Assembly (NCBI GenBank): GCA_026413225.1
Contig: CM048591.1
Coordinates: 78,514,509-78,578,508, forward strand
Direction of reading: 5' to 3'
Length of the DNA stretch: 64,000 bases
Source of the DNA: Otis tarda
Taxonomy: Eukaryota > Chordata > Aves > Otidiformes > Otididae
The notes under the pieces are model-generated. The model was not told the DNA's origin. It worked only from the letters and a program-made list of their open reading frames with translations, and made no database searches. The position numbers were made by a program, and so were the translations under genes. Every line of letters begins with the position of its first letter. The stretch's first letter is position 1. Shown in pieces: positions 13,100-27,365 of the stretch.

Positions 13100-13570
13100 C
13101 AAGGAACACCATTATCACCAACCATTAAGAGTTGTTAAATCTTTAATACATCTCGGCTGATCATTTTGCATCAACATGATTCAAAATACCCAGGGCAATA
13201 GGTGGGTCTTTCTGCGACATCTGATCAATGCTAGATAGGCAGCCGGCTTGACTGAATCTGCTGTGAAAGTAATCACTTACAAACACTCGGTGTTGAAATG
13301 AATTACTGGATGTCATTCTCTATTAACCTAACAGTTAAATTTGGACAAAAATATACATAAAAATGAAATAAAACAATTAGGTAACACTTTAAGTGGTTCA
13401 TTATTATTAATTCATTTAGTATTCATTGTAACTGTGCTGGTCATAATGAATTCATTTGATATTAATGTGGATGTTCTGCAGCAATTTCATTGTAATGCAG
13501 TTTTAATTCATGTGCCATTAAAATAAAGCATTGTCAAAATTTATATTTATTATCCTAAGCGCATAATTTC
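13100..13570. other. Candidate conserved noncoding element (homeodomain-motif rich)
   Basis: Unique sequence with a dense set of TAAT/ATTA cores, especially 13400-13520 (ATTAATTCATTTAG at about 13407-13420, AATGAATTCATTTG near 13446, ATATTAATG near 13459). Upstream at 13150-13290 there are several CpGs and GC-richer motifs. The pattern resembles vertebrate developmental enhancers. The 61-codon frame at 13341-13526 is low-complexity and has no recognisable features. Function is inferred only from composition. Confidence 0.35.
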
Positions 13571-16500
13571 TTATTTTCAGGACCGGGGAATTGCTGGTTT
13601 TGTTTCCTCCAAAGTTAACTTCTTATTTTCATCAGGAGCTTCTTGACACTAAGCAGATTAATTTATTTTCCACTATTAAGTATACTTGTTTCTATACCTT
13701 AAAGAAAGACACACAGCATAGCCATGCTACTTTATTTGAAAATTTTAGGCTGTATGTGGCTGAAGTCTGCAAAACACTTTAAAAGTCTGGAAGGAGGTGC
13801 CTAAACAAAAACTTGGTTATACTTCCCAAGTAACAAACCATGCACTATGGTTTATTTTTTTTTCAAATCGAACTTTAACTAATATTTAGTGGTAACTTCT
13901 CCTACAAATAATTATACTGAACAATAATATTGTAAGCAACATGGAAGATGTTAGATAACTCTAAGGATCTGTTCAATAGCTAGAAATTTATTAGAATCAG
14001 GATTCCTGTATGCTTCAGTTGCCAAGAAAATAAAAGTTTCGTTGTCTCCATTGAAAGAGAACACATCCTAAGTACTTTAACAGATGAACAAGCAAATTTT
14101 TTATGGATTAATAATCAGATACATGTTTTACTTTCCACACAGTCCCCTAAAAAGACAAAAAATATTATTTTTTACATTTAACGCAATACTCAGCTATTGA
14201 ATGTTGCTGGAAAAATGCCGATTTTCAAGAGGAAATGTTTTATTTAATTTCTAGAATTTAACACATATTATGAATTTCAGAAATGGAATCAGAGAGAAAG
14301 GGTCTGGGAACAAGTGTCGTGGCTATCCATGTATTAGCAATGAAGTATTCAGACACTTGCTATGATCATATCCAGCCTGTTCTTCTCGAATGACAGCTCT
14401 ACTTGCTTTCTCTCTTTGCTTCCTCTTTGCCGGGGAACTGGATCTTCAGTCACCATCTGCCAGTTGGGGCTAGATAAAAACTAGTTTTTTTCAAGCATAT
14501 TCCATACACATCAGCTTTCATTGCAAGGTGGCCTGTCACAAACAAATGATAATAATTCTGAAAACTCACTTTTTTTTTTTCTCTGATTGAATAGAAAGTA
14601 AATAATATTTAAAATCGTGGTGGTTTGCATAATCACTGAAGTGGGAGAATTAAAGAGGAACACAAAATTCTTGCAACTGTAAATGTGCTGAGACAGATTA
14701 AATAGATGTCATCTAGCTTTATGGGCAATACTTACTCTGTAAGTATCGGACAGCAAAAAGGTTAAAGAAAAAACAAAGCCAACTTGAGGGTGGGAGCAGG
14801 GAGGAAGGGACAAGGTTAGATTGGTTTTAATGCTTTAAAGTACTGTGTTTTTGGTGGGAGCATCTGGTCTTATCAGACTCTGATGTGAAATCTCTTGACT
14901 TCAAAAGCAACCCAAAATAAACATTGGGATATGCTAAAGCAATAAAAGCAAGTGGCATCTGCAGTCACTTTTCATTTTTCACTATCAAAATATGATTCTG
15001 ATTTTCCTGCGATAATCAGCCAAAGAACAACTACTACAAAAGAATTCCTTTCCTTGTATTTTTTTCATTGTAGTTCTCCACAAAAAGTTTCTTTTTACTA
15101 TTGATCACAAAAAGAAACATTGAATCTCAGAGGGAAAAAAAGGATCCAAGGCATACAGAAAATATTTGTAGTTGATCTGGCCTGTAAGGAACAGGGGGTA
15201 AGATCAATAAGGTGAAAACTGAAGATGCAACCTTTCTGGTCTCAAAGCCCGACCGCTCTTTGTTGGTCCAATAAAAGGTATTGCTTTAATCTACTGTACT
15301 TTGTCTACCAAAGAAAAATTAAAAGTTCAAGGTTTAAGCCCAATTTTTCACCTTGCCGTACGCTCTAGTACTTTATAAACAAGTGTACATAGCCATGTTT
15401 CCGTCTTTGCATATCTTTCTTCTCTATGATACACAATTTTGTAAGATGGTGGCAAATTAACTATTTACCTTTGTTAAATTGTTAACTCATAGACACTTAT
15501 TGTTTAAAACTTTCCTCCCACTCAGAAATAGCCTAACACTTACCGGGTACAATTTTGGTGGACTCAAAGCCTGGACAATGTGGACCACTATTTCAGCGGC
15601 GGTAGTTAAATGTCTCTAGAACCTTTGCGAGATTAATTCCCTCACTGTGCTCACACCTTGGCTGATTAACTATAGTGTAGTAAACATAACAGAATTTATA
15701 TACGGAATTAGTCTCTGAAAATAGTATTGTAGGGGAATGTGACATTTTATAATAGTGATTCTGCAGTGATTTAAGCTTTTGGACTAAAAAGAAAGGAAAC
15801 TGCATTGAATACTGCGTCTCTGGGAAAGCCAGGGGATATACTGTATTTATCCAATCTGTGCTCAGATTTTAGAGTCCTAAACCCAACAAAATGGTTCCAT
15901 CAACTTACTGTTTGACTTAAAACAGTGAAAAAAATTACAGAAATTGTTGAGAAGTTCAGACATTTCAGAGTCAAAAGAGATGTGGAATTGTCCATTGTGT
16001 ACAACCATGAAAATTCAGAGGTGGACAAGCACCTGGAAGCCACCTTGTCCTACGAAGAAAGGCAAAACATTGCTCATGACAGCCAGAACCCGTTGAATTT
16101 GTTCATTACGTGGGGTAAGGGGGAAGGTACAGTACTGGTTCAGTGCTTTTGAGATTAAGAGCACTTACCAAGTCAGGAAGGGAGTTTCTAGATGTTCTTA
16201 GGCTTGGAAGGTAGTGCTTGTATGAGAAAGTCACTCACAGCAATGGTACAAGCATTTAGGAGGCACTTTCTATCCTTTCTTTGAAGACAGCATGAAAGCT
16301 GAAGCCAGATGGAAAATAAATAGGATGATGATTCAATCTTAATAATAAATGTGGTACATGGAGATGGTGGAATAAAGGGTCTGGATGTCTTTCTCCAAGG
16401 TGTTCTGTCACCTTGTCTAATTAATATTTAGTGTATTAGCAGGCTGGTAAGAAGCAAACAGAACCACACTTTCTCCTTAGCCTTGAAAACATCAATCCAA

Positions 16501-19500
16501 AGTGCTGAGTAGTACAGAGGAAGCTGAAATAACTCCTGTTTACTGCCTCCCTTAAAAAAAAAATAATAACTATAATAATCATCTTTTCACTCCTAGTATT
16601 TTACTCCATGTTACTGCCTACCCAAGGATGAACATAGATTGGAATTTGATTTCTGTTTATACTATTGATGTACAGGATAAGTGTTCTGTCCCTCAGGTAC
16701 TAGATTTCCTGGACTCCAAAACACTTTTATTAATGTTTTTGTTTGTTTGTTTGTTTTGTCCACATTTTGTCTACAAAGAATCTTGATCCATCACTGAGAG
16801 TCTAGATACTTATTTTGGTATTTGAAGAGATACACATCCTTCCAGTGAATACAAACAAAAATAAGTTGAACTTCAACTGTCACAATGCATAAAACTTCCT
16901 CTCATTATTCATTATGGCAAAAGGTAAGATAAAGTATAAACTTCTCATATCATCAGGATCTTTAGGTCAGCTGAGCCCCAGGGTTTAATTTAAGGTACGA
17001 GCTGCAAAATGAGCCACATAACACATTGAATCACCAGTTTAAAGAAATAACCTTTTCCAGAAACAGACCAATTATCCTTGGGTGCTGGGTAGTCTGTTCT
17101 TGGCAAACGCGTGTATGTACACAAAAGGAGGAAAGCAAGAATGTCTGCTGAAGTTTATATCACTGATTCTATCTCAATCTTTTTTTTTTTTGGTGGGGAG
17201 GCATACATAGAAGTTCTACTCATTAATGTAATACTAACCAAAGTGAAAAAGTACTGTTAATATGTTAGCATCTAACTTCAGATGAGGTAGACTTCATGTC
17301 TTCAAAAGAAACAGCACATAAGAGCATTTTAAATTTTTTTTCTTCAAGTGCTTCTGAAATATTTCACTAAAATAACTTACATGCAAATTTACCGCATATC
17401 CATTATTACCAGTACCTGTAATAAAATCTTAAGAGATTTATATATATAAAGTGATTTTTACAATCATGTCTGTAAAACAGAAAGCACAGTTGAATCCTTA
17501 ATTTGCACGTGCAGTTATCGTAGTTGTCATACAGATCAGGAAGTTCTACAATAAACAGCAATTAATGTACATGGCTAGCTACTTAAATACCACAAACCAC
17601 AACTTGGTACACAGAAAGTAGTTAACCACATTAAAATAAGCATACTAACTGCTTATGCATAAGTGCACTAGAAAATCTCAACCAGAAGACTATATATAAA
17701 GAGTTGATACAAGTCCAAACCAAAAAAAATCTTTGATAGTTTGATGAAAAACATCAGGTCATGAATGAAAATTCTGTTTACAAAAACGTCTAATTCGAGA
17801 TCAAACTTACATTGATGAGAAAGCTCATAACAGCTTACAGAATGATTGGCTGAAAAAAAGAGAAGGATGTAAAGGGAGATGAGTTCCATCAGCTCCTCAG
17901 AAGACTAAGAGAAAATATCAAGCTATTAATATGCAATAGAAAAATAAAACATAGAAAAAATTACAGAAGTTGAAAGTCTTATACATATACAAAGGTAGGA
18001 AAAAAATATACACAGTATGCACTTGTGGCCAATTCATTCTCAAAGGGTACTACATTTCTTCCAGATCGATATACTGCCAAAAAGTCAGCCGATGTACAGA
18101 TTGCAAGATGGGAGAAATGTGAGCTATAAAGTAAGACTTGCTAATAACATCTCTGACGGTAGCATTCAGATGATGAGCATCTGCAGATGATTTAGCCAAC
18201 TATCTAGAATGCCTGGCATTAAAAAATTAAAGTGGCCAATTTTGTGAGTAATGAAGGCATGGAGAAGTGCAATAGTGTCAGTCACAGAAGAAAGGTCTTT
18301 AACCTTATGATATGCTATAAATGTTGAAATTAATTTCTATCTATATGTTTAAATATGAAGTTCACCAGATGACTTGTTTTCCGTTATAGCTCCTACTTTC
18401 TTCTGTGTAAGAGAATGACAATTTCTGCAACTCAGTGGAAAGTTGAGTAGAAGTCGGAAGACGATTTCTTTTGTGCAATGAAGAGCATTTCCTTTTTATA
18501 AAGGAAGAGTTGTAGTCAAGTGCTGGCTATCCTTATTACAGATATCTGGAAAACATCTGGAATAAAGCTGCCATAGAACTCACAGAACTGTCTGCCATAA
18601 CAAAGAAGAAAATGTTGGCAGAGTACGCTGATGCAAATGCCAAGGAAAAATGAAAGAACATCGACTTCACAAGATCCAAGGTGGAAGTTTAAACTCCAAC
18701 AGCTATTGGCTGGTAAAGAATTAAGAAATTATGTGTAATAGGTGTCTCAATGATTCTAGGGTCAGCAATTTTACTATAATGCTATCTAGCTTTATTAGGA
18801 GTACAGAAATTTTGAAATCAAATATCATACACTAGAGAAAAAATATTCCAGAAAATATTGGCAGAAAAGTAAAAGTGCTTTTTTTTTGTTCCACGTACAA
18901 TTTATCTTCATTTCTAGGAAAGAAAGAAAGCTGAGATAGATTAAAGCAGCCAGGAACAGAAGAAAGATTTAATTTGAAAACAGAACTGAAGAATCTAATG
19001 TCTACCCTACAGAGGACATGGTAAAAGATTTTAATGCTATATCAATTTCTGAAAGATAATTATTTGCATAAAAATGTACAATGAGACAAAAAAAATATTC
19101 TGGTTACACTAAAGGAACAGACCAGACTTACAGTTTTATTGTACAACAACATCCTACTACTTCATTTACATGGGGTAGAAATACCTTTGTCCTTATTTTT
19201 TCTTTTACTGTCATTTTATCCAACTCATCATTCTACATCCATCAGGAAAATTTTAGGAACATACAGAAACACAGAGATAGCCTTATCTAAGGGTTAATTA
19301 GAAGACTAATATTTGTTTAATGGTAACTTTACAGGAAGATGAAAGTGCCCTAAATGTCTGAAAGTCCACAAAGTGACAATGAATATTGCTACGATTTATA
19401 GTGAAATAAATTTTACAAATAATCTCTGTAAGATTTCTGCTTACACAACTGATTTTGGAATGCTGTTTAAGCTGAAGCAAATATGAAATGCATTATTTAA

Positions 19501-20280
19501 CCATTCATTTCAAGAACAAATCACCTCCAACATCTTACACTCAGCTGCCTACCTCTGTTATGATCTCAAATTATAGCAAACAGCATAGGGATTGTAGACA
19601 ATGCACACAGGTGAAAGAAATGATGACAGGGTAAATACTATAATATTATTTAAGAACAATTTTAGCATATTTAACTGCAATATTTATTCATAATCTTTCT
19701 ATGAAAAATATAAAAAAAAAAAGGAAAAGAAAGAAATGAGTATTTTTTGTTGTTGTTGTTCAAAATTAGGACCACTGCGGTGATAATGAAAGTGAAAATG
19801 AGAAAAGCCAAACAGAGTAATAAAATACATGTTGCCCTTCCATGTATAAATGAAGGATGAAAAAGAGGAGAGAGAAATGAGAAAATGCACTTAGTCAAAT
19901 ATAAAATATTTAAGCTTAATATGAAAGGTCTAAAGACTTATTTTTAAATTCCAGGCCTGGACAGTTCAGACCGTCTAGTACCTTTCCATACTAAACGGAA
20001 AAAAATCTCTAGTAGGCAGCTAAATTGCAACAGTAGTAATTTCTGAAAATGCAGTATACAAAGGGTATATTCAAATGGAATGCCTGATTACCTGATTGTA
20101 ATTGGGTACCTGGAGTACCTGATTAGTTACAACAGCCAACTGCCTCTCCCAGCTTATTTTTCAGAACGAACTCTCTTGACTTCTGTCCATAAATTTAGTG
20201 GTTGGAAGATATAGAGTAAAGTATAGAGGTTTCTGTCTATGAGTTTTCTGGCTGATCCACGCAAATCAGTGTCCTACCGT
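13571..20280. other. Unique AT-rich noncoding DNA, no gene seen
   Basis: This long stretch holds no recognised gene or well-preserved repeat. A GTTT simple repeat is at 16741-16756 and poly-T/A tracts occur at 14570-14580 and 17180-17192. A 75-codon frame at 15925-16152 has an ordinary amino-acid mix but no recognisable domain, and codons alone cannot support it. The segment 18060-18720 has a repeat-like texture that I could not assign to a family. Confidence 0.5.
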
Positions 20281-20299
20281 ATTCTATCTTTATTGATAC

Positions 20300-20393
20300 A
20301 CACTGTGATTACAGCTCTGAGGAGGTAATGCTCCTGAAACGCTAGGTATGTTCACATGAGATCCATGAAGCATTTCAGATTATTAAAAAAAAA
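20300..20393 (+). other. Retroelement-like 3' end with hammerhead-like core (decayed)
   Basis: At 20317-20323 the sequence reads CTGAGGA, followed by a possible short stem II region (20324-20335) and GAAAC at 20336-20340. A GT at 20346-20347 could pair with the AC following GAA to make a two-base-pair stem III. This order, CUGANGA - stem II - GAAA - tiny stem III, is that of minimal hammerhead ribozymes in Penelope-like and related retroelements. An ATTAAAAAAAAA tail (about 20381-20393) follows, as in a retroelement end. The T before GAAAC may be a decayed CpG. Stem I is weak and I cannot exclude chance. Confidence 0.25.
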
Positions 20394-23300
20394 TGCAGTA
20401 TTTTATGGAAACCAACCCAGTCCATTAACTTTTCATTGCACAAAACCACCAGGTCAGGCTTTTAATTGAATGAGTTTCCACTTTCTAATGCCCTCCTCTT
20501 CCTCCCTTCAGTTACACTAGATATTTTTCTTATCATTTTGAAGACATATTTGAAAAGTTGAACAGATAACTTTGTCAAATATGCAAGTTATGAACACTCT
20601 TTATGAGACACTATGAACAACGTGTTGTCTGTTACTACCTAATTCAAAACTGTTTATCTTTTTCAGATATATTTCCTGAAAAATATCAGGTCATATTCTC
20701 TGTTATCTAATTTTTATGTCTATCAACAAATATGCAGTTTGCATAATCTAGTGTTTCCCAAAGTTGTGTCTTATTTTGTAATACACTGCTCTTACACCTT
20801 CTTTCAAGATCCCATTTCTAAAGAGTTTCCCTGAACTGAAATGCATTCCCAGTATTTCCTGAATAAGAACATTGAGTTACAATAAAACACATTGCTTTCT
20901 AAATAGTAACTTTAAACCAATTAGTAATGCTACGCATTCCGTGCAAGATTTCATGACTTTTCTTTCAGATCACGACCGAATTAGAGGAGTGATGCATGGG
21001 GAGGGTCACACATTCTGCTCTTTTAACTGTAAATGTTTTTGGCTATGCTTATATCCAAACACAACAGAACTAATTTTTGAAGACTAACAGCTTTATTAGA
21101 ATAGAAAATAGAATGTAAAAATTGGTCTTAAAATATCTACTTGAAAATATAGATAGGCATATACATACGTCCAAGAAGTTTGTGCCTATGGATTTCAGTA
21201 GAGCTCCTCTGCCTCCAGTTTAGTCACCTCAGAAGATATTCACACCATTTGGTCTGTTTCCTTTCCCCACTATTAAATTAAGTTATACTAACTGAGTGGA
21301 GAGGGAGATAAATTCCATTTTTTTTTGAAAGTTGACACTACATCTGACTTCTAATAATCGCCTTTCTCTGTCTCGGAAGAATAACTGCTGATGGTAGTTA
21401 ATTGGCTAATGCCTTTAAATCTTAGGGTGTACTTGGACTAAAAGATTTGTGTGTTTTAAAAAAAAAAAAGTTGGAAATAAAATGATCAGCTAATTTACCT
21501 TGTAACTGAAGTATTATTCAAATAATATTCTATCTTAAAGAGAGAAGATTGTTACCTGTCAAAAAAGGAGATTCAGTTTTAGTGTTTTCAGTATTTTTTC
21601 CTCCTGTCTGTTAATATGAACAACTGAAATAACCCCAAACTGCAGCTGCACGTTTTCAATAATTCCAGGAACTTGTAAGTTTAACCATGACAGTGGATCA
21701 CACTGTAGAAAAGTAAAACAAGCTGGAAAACAATTATATTAGCTATGCAAATTTGTTCCACACCTGTACTAAATTGTCATTTACAATTAAAGAATGAAAA
21801 TATCTACAGAGTTATGCCCATTAAAGTGAAAGTTTCTATTATTTATTTTTAAGATTGTGTGGGTGCGTGTTTGGCAGCAATCCATTTCAAAGGCTTGATA
21901 AATATGGCAGTGAAAGTTTCATATTAGACATTCCTGCATGTTTCTAATGCACAAAATTAAAGTACTGTGGATAAACCCTCTAGAATAAGGTCACACTGTT
22001 CAAAACAGTGTTTTAGAAGTACCAGTATAATTTAAAAGAAAGTTGTTTGTGCAGCTATAGGAGAAGAAAATAAACTAATCAGTTCCTCAAACTATGTAAT
22101 CTTGGATAATTCTTCACTAGTCAAGATTTTCATGCTAGTTGCACAGACTAACCTCTCTATATTTTAAAAAATAGTTTAGTTTTATTTTTATTTGCCTTAT
22201 TGTTGTTTTACAAGGACCTCAGAAAACAATCCCAAGTACAAACCTATGTCAATGCTTAAAAAAATTGCAACTTTTAAATAACATTTTGCTAAAACAGATA
22301 AAAGGTTACTCCCTGCAACCTAGTCCAGGAGTTCTAGTAATGAATATAAACATTCAATTACTGCTACTTCTGAAGTGTTTTAGAAGCGGGAAAAAAGAAA
22401 ATTGAACATTTTTAAGATTGAGTATTGATGAAACCCTAATGATTTTGATTTCTGCCTGGCATTCAACCAGACGTATTCACATAGTATGAAATCTCTTTTC
22501 CTTCCCACGATTCTGCTTTTTCATGCCTTGTTTTTCACTATCACTACTAAAATGTGGAGAAAATATGACTTCCTCTTTAAAACCCCTCTCTTTTGTCTTC
22601 TCATCATTGAGCTTAATCTAGTTGAACTCACTTGCGTAGCATGTTAGGGTAAGTGAGACATTTTACAGAGCTCACAGCTTTATTCTTTTTTTTTTTAAGA
22701 AAAAAAAAACCCCACTTGATCTTGCAACAACTAGATCTAAATACGAAAGTGAAAATGTTATTTTCTCCAACAGAAAACTATTGTAAAAAATAGGAGCATG
22801 CATCTGCCTTAGAAATAATGCATCTTGACAAAGTTAATATGACATATAATTTTAGTTTGTGTTTCAATTTAAAGAAACTTGCATTTTGTGAATTCCATGC
22901 TCTACAAAATAAAGGACTAAATGTGTAAGTCAGTATCTTTTCCAATTACTGTGCCATGCCATTTGATTTGATGAATATTTGCCTTTCAATCATGTCACAT
23001 GGAAAACAAGGACTGAGTTCTGCTGCATTCACAATAAGAATGTCTGATGAAAAACCGTTCTTCAAAGATTACATTAAGAAAAATAGAGACACACAAGCCA
23101 GTTAAGGTAGAGGAGAAACTGACAAAGGTTTCAAACATTCATAGCTTTAATTTATTTCTCTTATAATATTTTGGCTTTTGGACTAGATCTTCATGTTCTA
23201 GGGATACAATTAGGTGAACATTTAGAATATGCGCAGAAATTGGGTAATGGATTGACATTTTGAAAAGTTTAGCCTTTTCTCTCCCTCCATGTGCATCACT

Positions 23301-25000
23301 GCTGTTGCATCACAAAGTCAAAAGCCTTTACCCACCTCTCAAAGACTTTGTGAAGTTTAGCTAACTAATGCTTGTAAGGCACAAAAAAACCCCCCATACA
23401 AACTAAATGATTATTAGCGTAAAACTGCTGGAGTTTGGAAATTGTTTTAGAGCATTTTAAGCATCACAAGGCACGTAGCAAAACGGATTACATTTGCCAC
23501 CCAAGATACCCATCAGTGAGCACACACTGGACAGGGGTGGGTTCGTGTTCGCTAGTCCACCTGGTATTGATAAGTGTCTCTTTCTGCGCATAAACCACTT
23601 TTAACTCTTTTTCTTCCTTTAAAGTCAGCCTTCCTATATTTTTTGATTGTTTGCTCTCTCCACTTACTAAGAAATTTTAGCTAGTATTTTTCACATCAGT
23701 TTTTTGGGGATATATTGCTGTCTGGTTTTGCCTACTGGAAATACACATAAGATTTATGTGGTATTTTCTTATTCTTGAGCATATTCTCCTTAAGAGTAAG
23801 TGGGAAAAAACCTCCTTATTTATAAAGCTGAATGGCTTTTTCAGATTATCAACAGCTTTCTTATGAGCTGAACCTGAACCCTGCCTTCAGAATAATTTTT
23901 TTTTTTTTTGAAAAGGTGTTAAAAAAATTATAACTTTGTGTGGTATGTTGCAACAAAAGTAGTTTAACACTATGAGAATAAAAACCTACTTCTGGAATTT
24001 GGTTTTCTTCATCAGGACCTTGTAATGTACAGTCACAAAAATACTTCATGTGAAGTAAGAATAGTTGCAACAGTTAAGATCCATAATGTAAGATATGAGA
24101 AGGAATGTAATTTAAACAAACAAACAAAAAAAACCCCACAAAAACAAGGAAAGAATGATTCACTTGAATACTCAGAAGTAATGTATTTTGGCTAAGTGCT
24201 AAATAAAGAGTTAAGTCCATTCAGAACAAATTACTGTTTTCCTAATTCTGGGAGTAGAGTTCGTAAAAACAATTCACAGTACACATTACTACCATGTAAA
24301 TAAAACTAAACACACACTACCCTTGCGCTCATTGTGTTTGATTATAACATTCCTTTGCATTCCCACATTATGATATATTTTAAATTAATAACAGGTATAT
24401 TATTAGGTAAATTGTAGACATTCATGTAGATTTTTAGAGTACAGGAAATATTATTTCTTTCAGAATTAAAGAGTTTTGGTTTTTAAGAAAGTGATAGAAT
24501 CAATTATTTCCTCTCTTAGTCTTCAACATCAGAAGATATTCTGTCTTAACTTTTTTTTTTTTTTTTGAAGCATCCTTACTCTGCACTTGCTGCTTTCATG
24601 ATAAGTAAACAGTTGGCAAGGAACTCCCTCTTGTGGTCAAACGTTCTTAATTAGGAAAAAAAGATCTGTACTGAACTGATGGTGCAGATTATTAGAACAT
24701 GGGTCACTTGAAACCATTAAAATTAACAATTCTGATACAAGTAGTTTTAGTGAAACCATTCACTGAAAATTAGAGATGAACATACGTTTTTATTTTTTCC
24801 TAAAAAATAAGGATTTGCATCACTGTTCCAGATAAATAAGTTCTAAAGTGAACTCTCTACCTTGCCTCCTTTCTCCTTTCCAAATTACAGCTATATCTGT
24901 AACAAGATCTTAATTCTCATCTCTGACACAAAGTACAAAGCAAAGTTTAACTTCTCACCAGTTCTGACTTCCCATACCACATTTGTGGAAAAAAAAAAAA
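20394..25000. other. Unique AT-rich noncoding DNA with A/C and T tracts
   Basis: No gene or identifiable mobile element. Facing T and A runs around 22686-22710 end in CCCC; another A-run plus CCCC tract lies at 24114-24149; a poly-T run lies at 24551-24566. Open frames are short and without features. Confidence 0.55.
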
Positions 25001-25019
25001 AAGTAAATCAGATGAGCTT

Positions 25020-25930
25020 CAAAAAGTGCAGAAGGGTCGAACGTTTCGCCGAGGTGCATCCGCATTTCCAACACGCTGTTAAGTAGTGTTTCGCCACGAC
25101 TTAGCTCCAAATCAGGATAGCTTTGCAGAGCTCCAAATTATGGATGTGATAAAATAAAATAAAATAAAACTGAAAATATCTGGCAGACTGAATATGCTTA
25201 ATAGTTTGATTCGAATGCTACATACTTCAGCAGCAACAGCAGAAAACAGCTGCAACTGGACAGATCTTTTATAGCGATTTTGCTTTTATGCTATGCACTG
25301 AATGTTTCTGCCTAGGAAAATGCCCTAATCTGAGGGTTAGGTCCAATTTCCCCAACATAACTCTCAAGATTTTCAGGAAATCAGAATCGAGACCAGGCAG
25401 AATTACTTTATTTGATTTCTTACCGTGCTGTTCTACATTACAGCTGTAAGACGCAGATAGGAGCGTGAAATGCCGTAGCACAACCCACCAAAGATAAAGT
25501 GTCTGTCTTAGACCTACTATCACTATTGGATGTGATTTACAGAAGTAAAGTTTTTCGACTTCAGTTCTTTACAAATGTATGGATTTTGTATCTTATATAA
25601 ATAAATATGAGCAAAGGAAGACACACAATTATAGAGGAACTGAAAGGAGAGTAACCCATCTTATAACACGGGACAGTGAATTGCTGGCTGCGCTGATGGG
25701 CCGAAGTTTGACTCCTCCCCAGTACGTCCACCTTCCTATCTAGGTTCACGAGGAATCCAAACGGTGGCACAGGAACTGTTTGCACTGTGGGCAACACCGC
25801 CTTTCGCTTGTAAGTCAGATAGTCAGCAGAAAGTGGACACTCGCAGGAACAGCAAAATATAATAATTTCACTTTATGAGCACTTTTACTCATGCACATTA
25901 AACGCGTGACAATGCACTTTGTCTTCAGGA
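25020..25930. other. CpG-retaining unique block
   Basis: A compact cluster of about nine CpGs lies between 25036 and 25100. A second set (about ten) is spread over 25685-25910, around the motifs at 25696-25720, 25795-25810 and 25902-25910. The surrounding DNA is AT-rich and CpG-poor. A short (ATAAA)n repeat sits at 25150-25169. No credible exon or promoter architecture is seen. It may be a regulatory element or a locally unmethylated segment, by inference. Confidence 0.3.
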
Positions 25931-27231
25931 CACATCACATTCCAGCTAGCAGAAATATAGATGGTGGTATAAAGATTGGTATTACATTTAGCTTTCCTGG
26001 GAGAAGGTACAGCATTAATCTTTATTAAGTAAAAGAAAAATCAAGGTTGATGAAGCAACGTTAGAAGAAGAAAGAAACTACTGTTTGTTTAAAATCAAGT
26101 ATTTAGTTCCTTAATTAAAAAATTGGAATTCAGGGTCTACACTTTACCTCTAAAACATGGAATTTGAGGTCTTCTGGAAACAGCAGGGCAGAAGACGTAG
26201 GGACTGTAAGCTGTCCTTCACTTTTTCAGTCCTGGGGTGGGATGAGACCTACAGAGCTGTGACATATCTGAAGATCTCAAAGGGCTTAACTAAGACACAG
26301 GAGGTCAGTGGACCACTTACGGATATCAGCAGTGTCCATGGCCAGACTCATTCTTTCCTTTTTTTCCAGTAGATTCCCAAAAATTTAAATTCAGCAGAAG
26401 GTGCTCTGAGAGTCAACCTAAGAGGCATTTCTGTCCAAGTGCAGAGAGCTGCGCTTATTGAAATTACTGATATTATCACATTACACAAAGACCAGGTCAA
26501 AGAAGAGCATCTATCCCCAGACCCTTGCGTCTTACAATCAAATCAATTTATAGTGACAAAGGGCAGCACACAAAGAGGAAAGTGAAGCCATCAGCTGTAC
26601 TGTTTCTCCTCCTGCTTCCTGGTGATACAGAAATATATACAAGTCTTTACATTGCTAAGCTATTTCTGCTCCCATACGAGTGCACCAAAAGTCAGGTGGA
26701 CTCTGATGAGACGCGGATGAGACTGGCCATTTCCCCAAGCACAGCTCAAACTACAATGGAGATACGGCTGTATCTCAATTTCAAAATGAGAATTTCACAA
26801 TCTAATCCCTCTTGAATATCTGGTAGACTACAGCTGTAGGGCCACTGTGCTATCTGTGCTTCTGATCAGTTTTCTCAGCCACAGAGACAAAACTTCTCAC
26901 GGATTTCATTTTAACAAATTCTCTCCTTCCCTTGCTGGAGACTATCTCAACCGATCTGAACAGGTTTATTTTTATTAGTAGAATACGTGGTTTGCATTTA
27001 TCTTAAAACAGATAGACACCATACAATGTTTTCACATCCCTATGTACATCAACTTGCAAAAATTTTTGATGGCCTGTACATTCAAGTGGGAAAAAAATTT
27101 TAGGATTAACTAACCTGTTCTGGGCTGTTTGATATGTCATTCAGAAATTTCTTGGCTAATATATTCTGAATGTATCCTGTTTCATGGTGAAGCCTCTTCA
27201 TTACGAAGGTCACATTAAGTTTTACTTATTA
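25931..27231. other. Unique noncoding DNA left of the LTR
   Basis: No repeat family is identified. Frames at 26157-26372 and 26525-26815 (71 and 96 codons) have no recognisable domain and no supporting signals. Confidence 0.5.
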
Positions 27232-27236
27232 GCATA
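27232..27236. repeat. Left target-site duplication of the LTR (GCATA)
   Basis: The five bases GCATA directly precede the LTR and are repeated exactly at 28395-28399, directly after it. Confidence 0.93.
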
Positions 27237-27365
27237 TGTCGTGGTTTTGTTAGTGAGGGGGGGGCCTAAGGTGGTAGCTTCTGCAGGAAACTGCTAGAAG
27301 TCGCTCCCCTTTGTTTAGTGGACTAGGCCGGGCCTAGGGTGGACCTGCTGCTGGCCAAGGCCGAG

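Noticed and set aside
13571-13625. Splice-acceptor-like TTATTTTCAG followed by an open frame
   Set aside because: No matching donor, no domain, and such motifs are common in T-rich DNA.
15925-16152. 75-codon charged frame
   Set aside because: No homology or start/splice context that I can recognise; length is within chance for AT-rich DNA.
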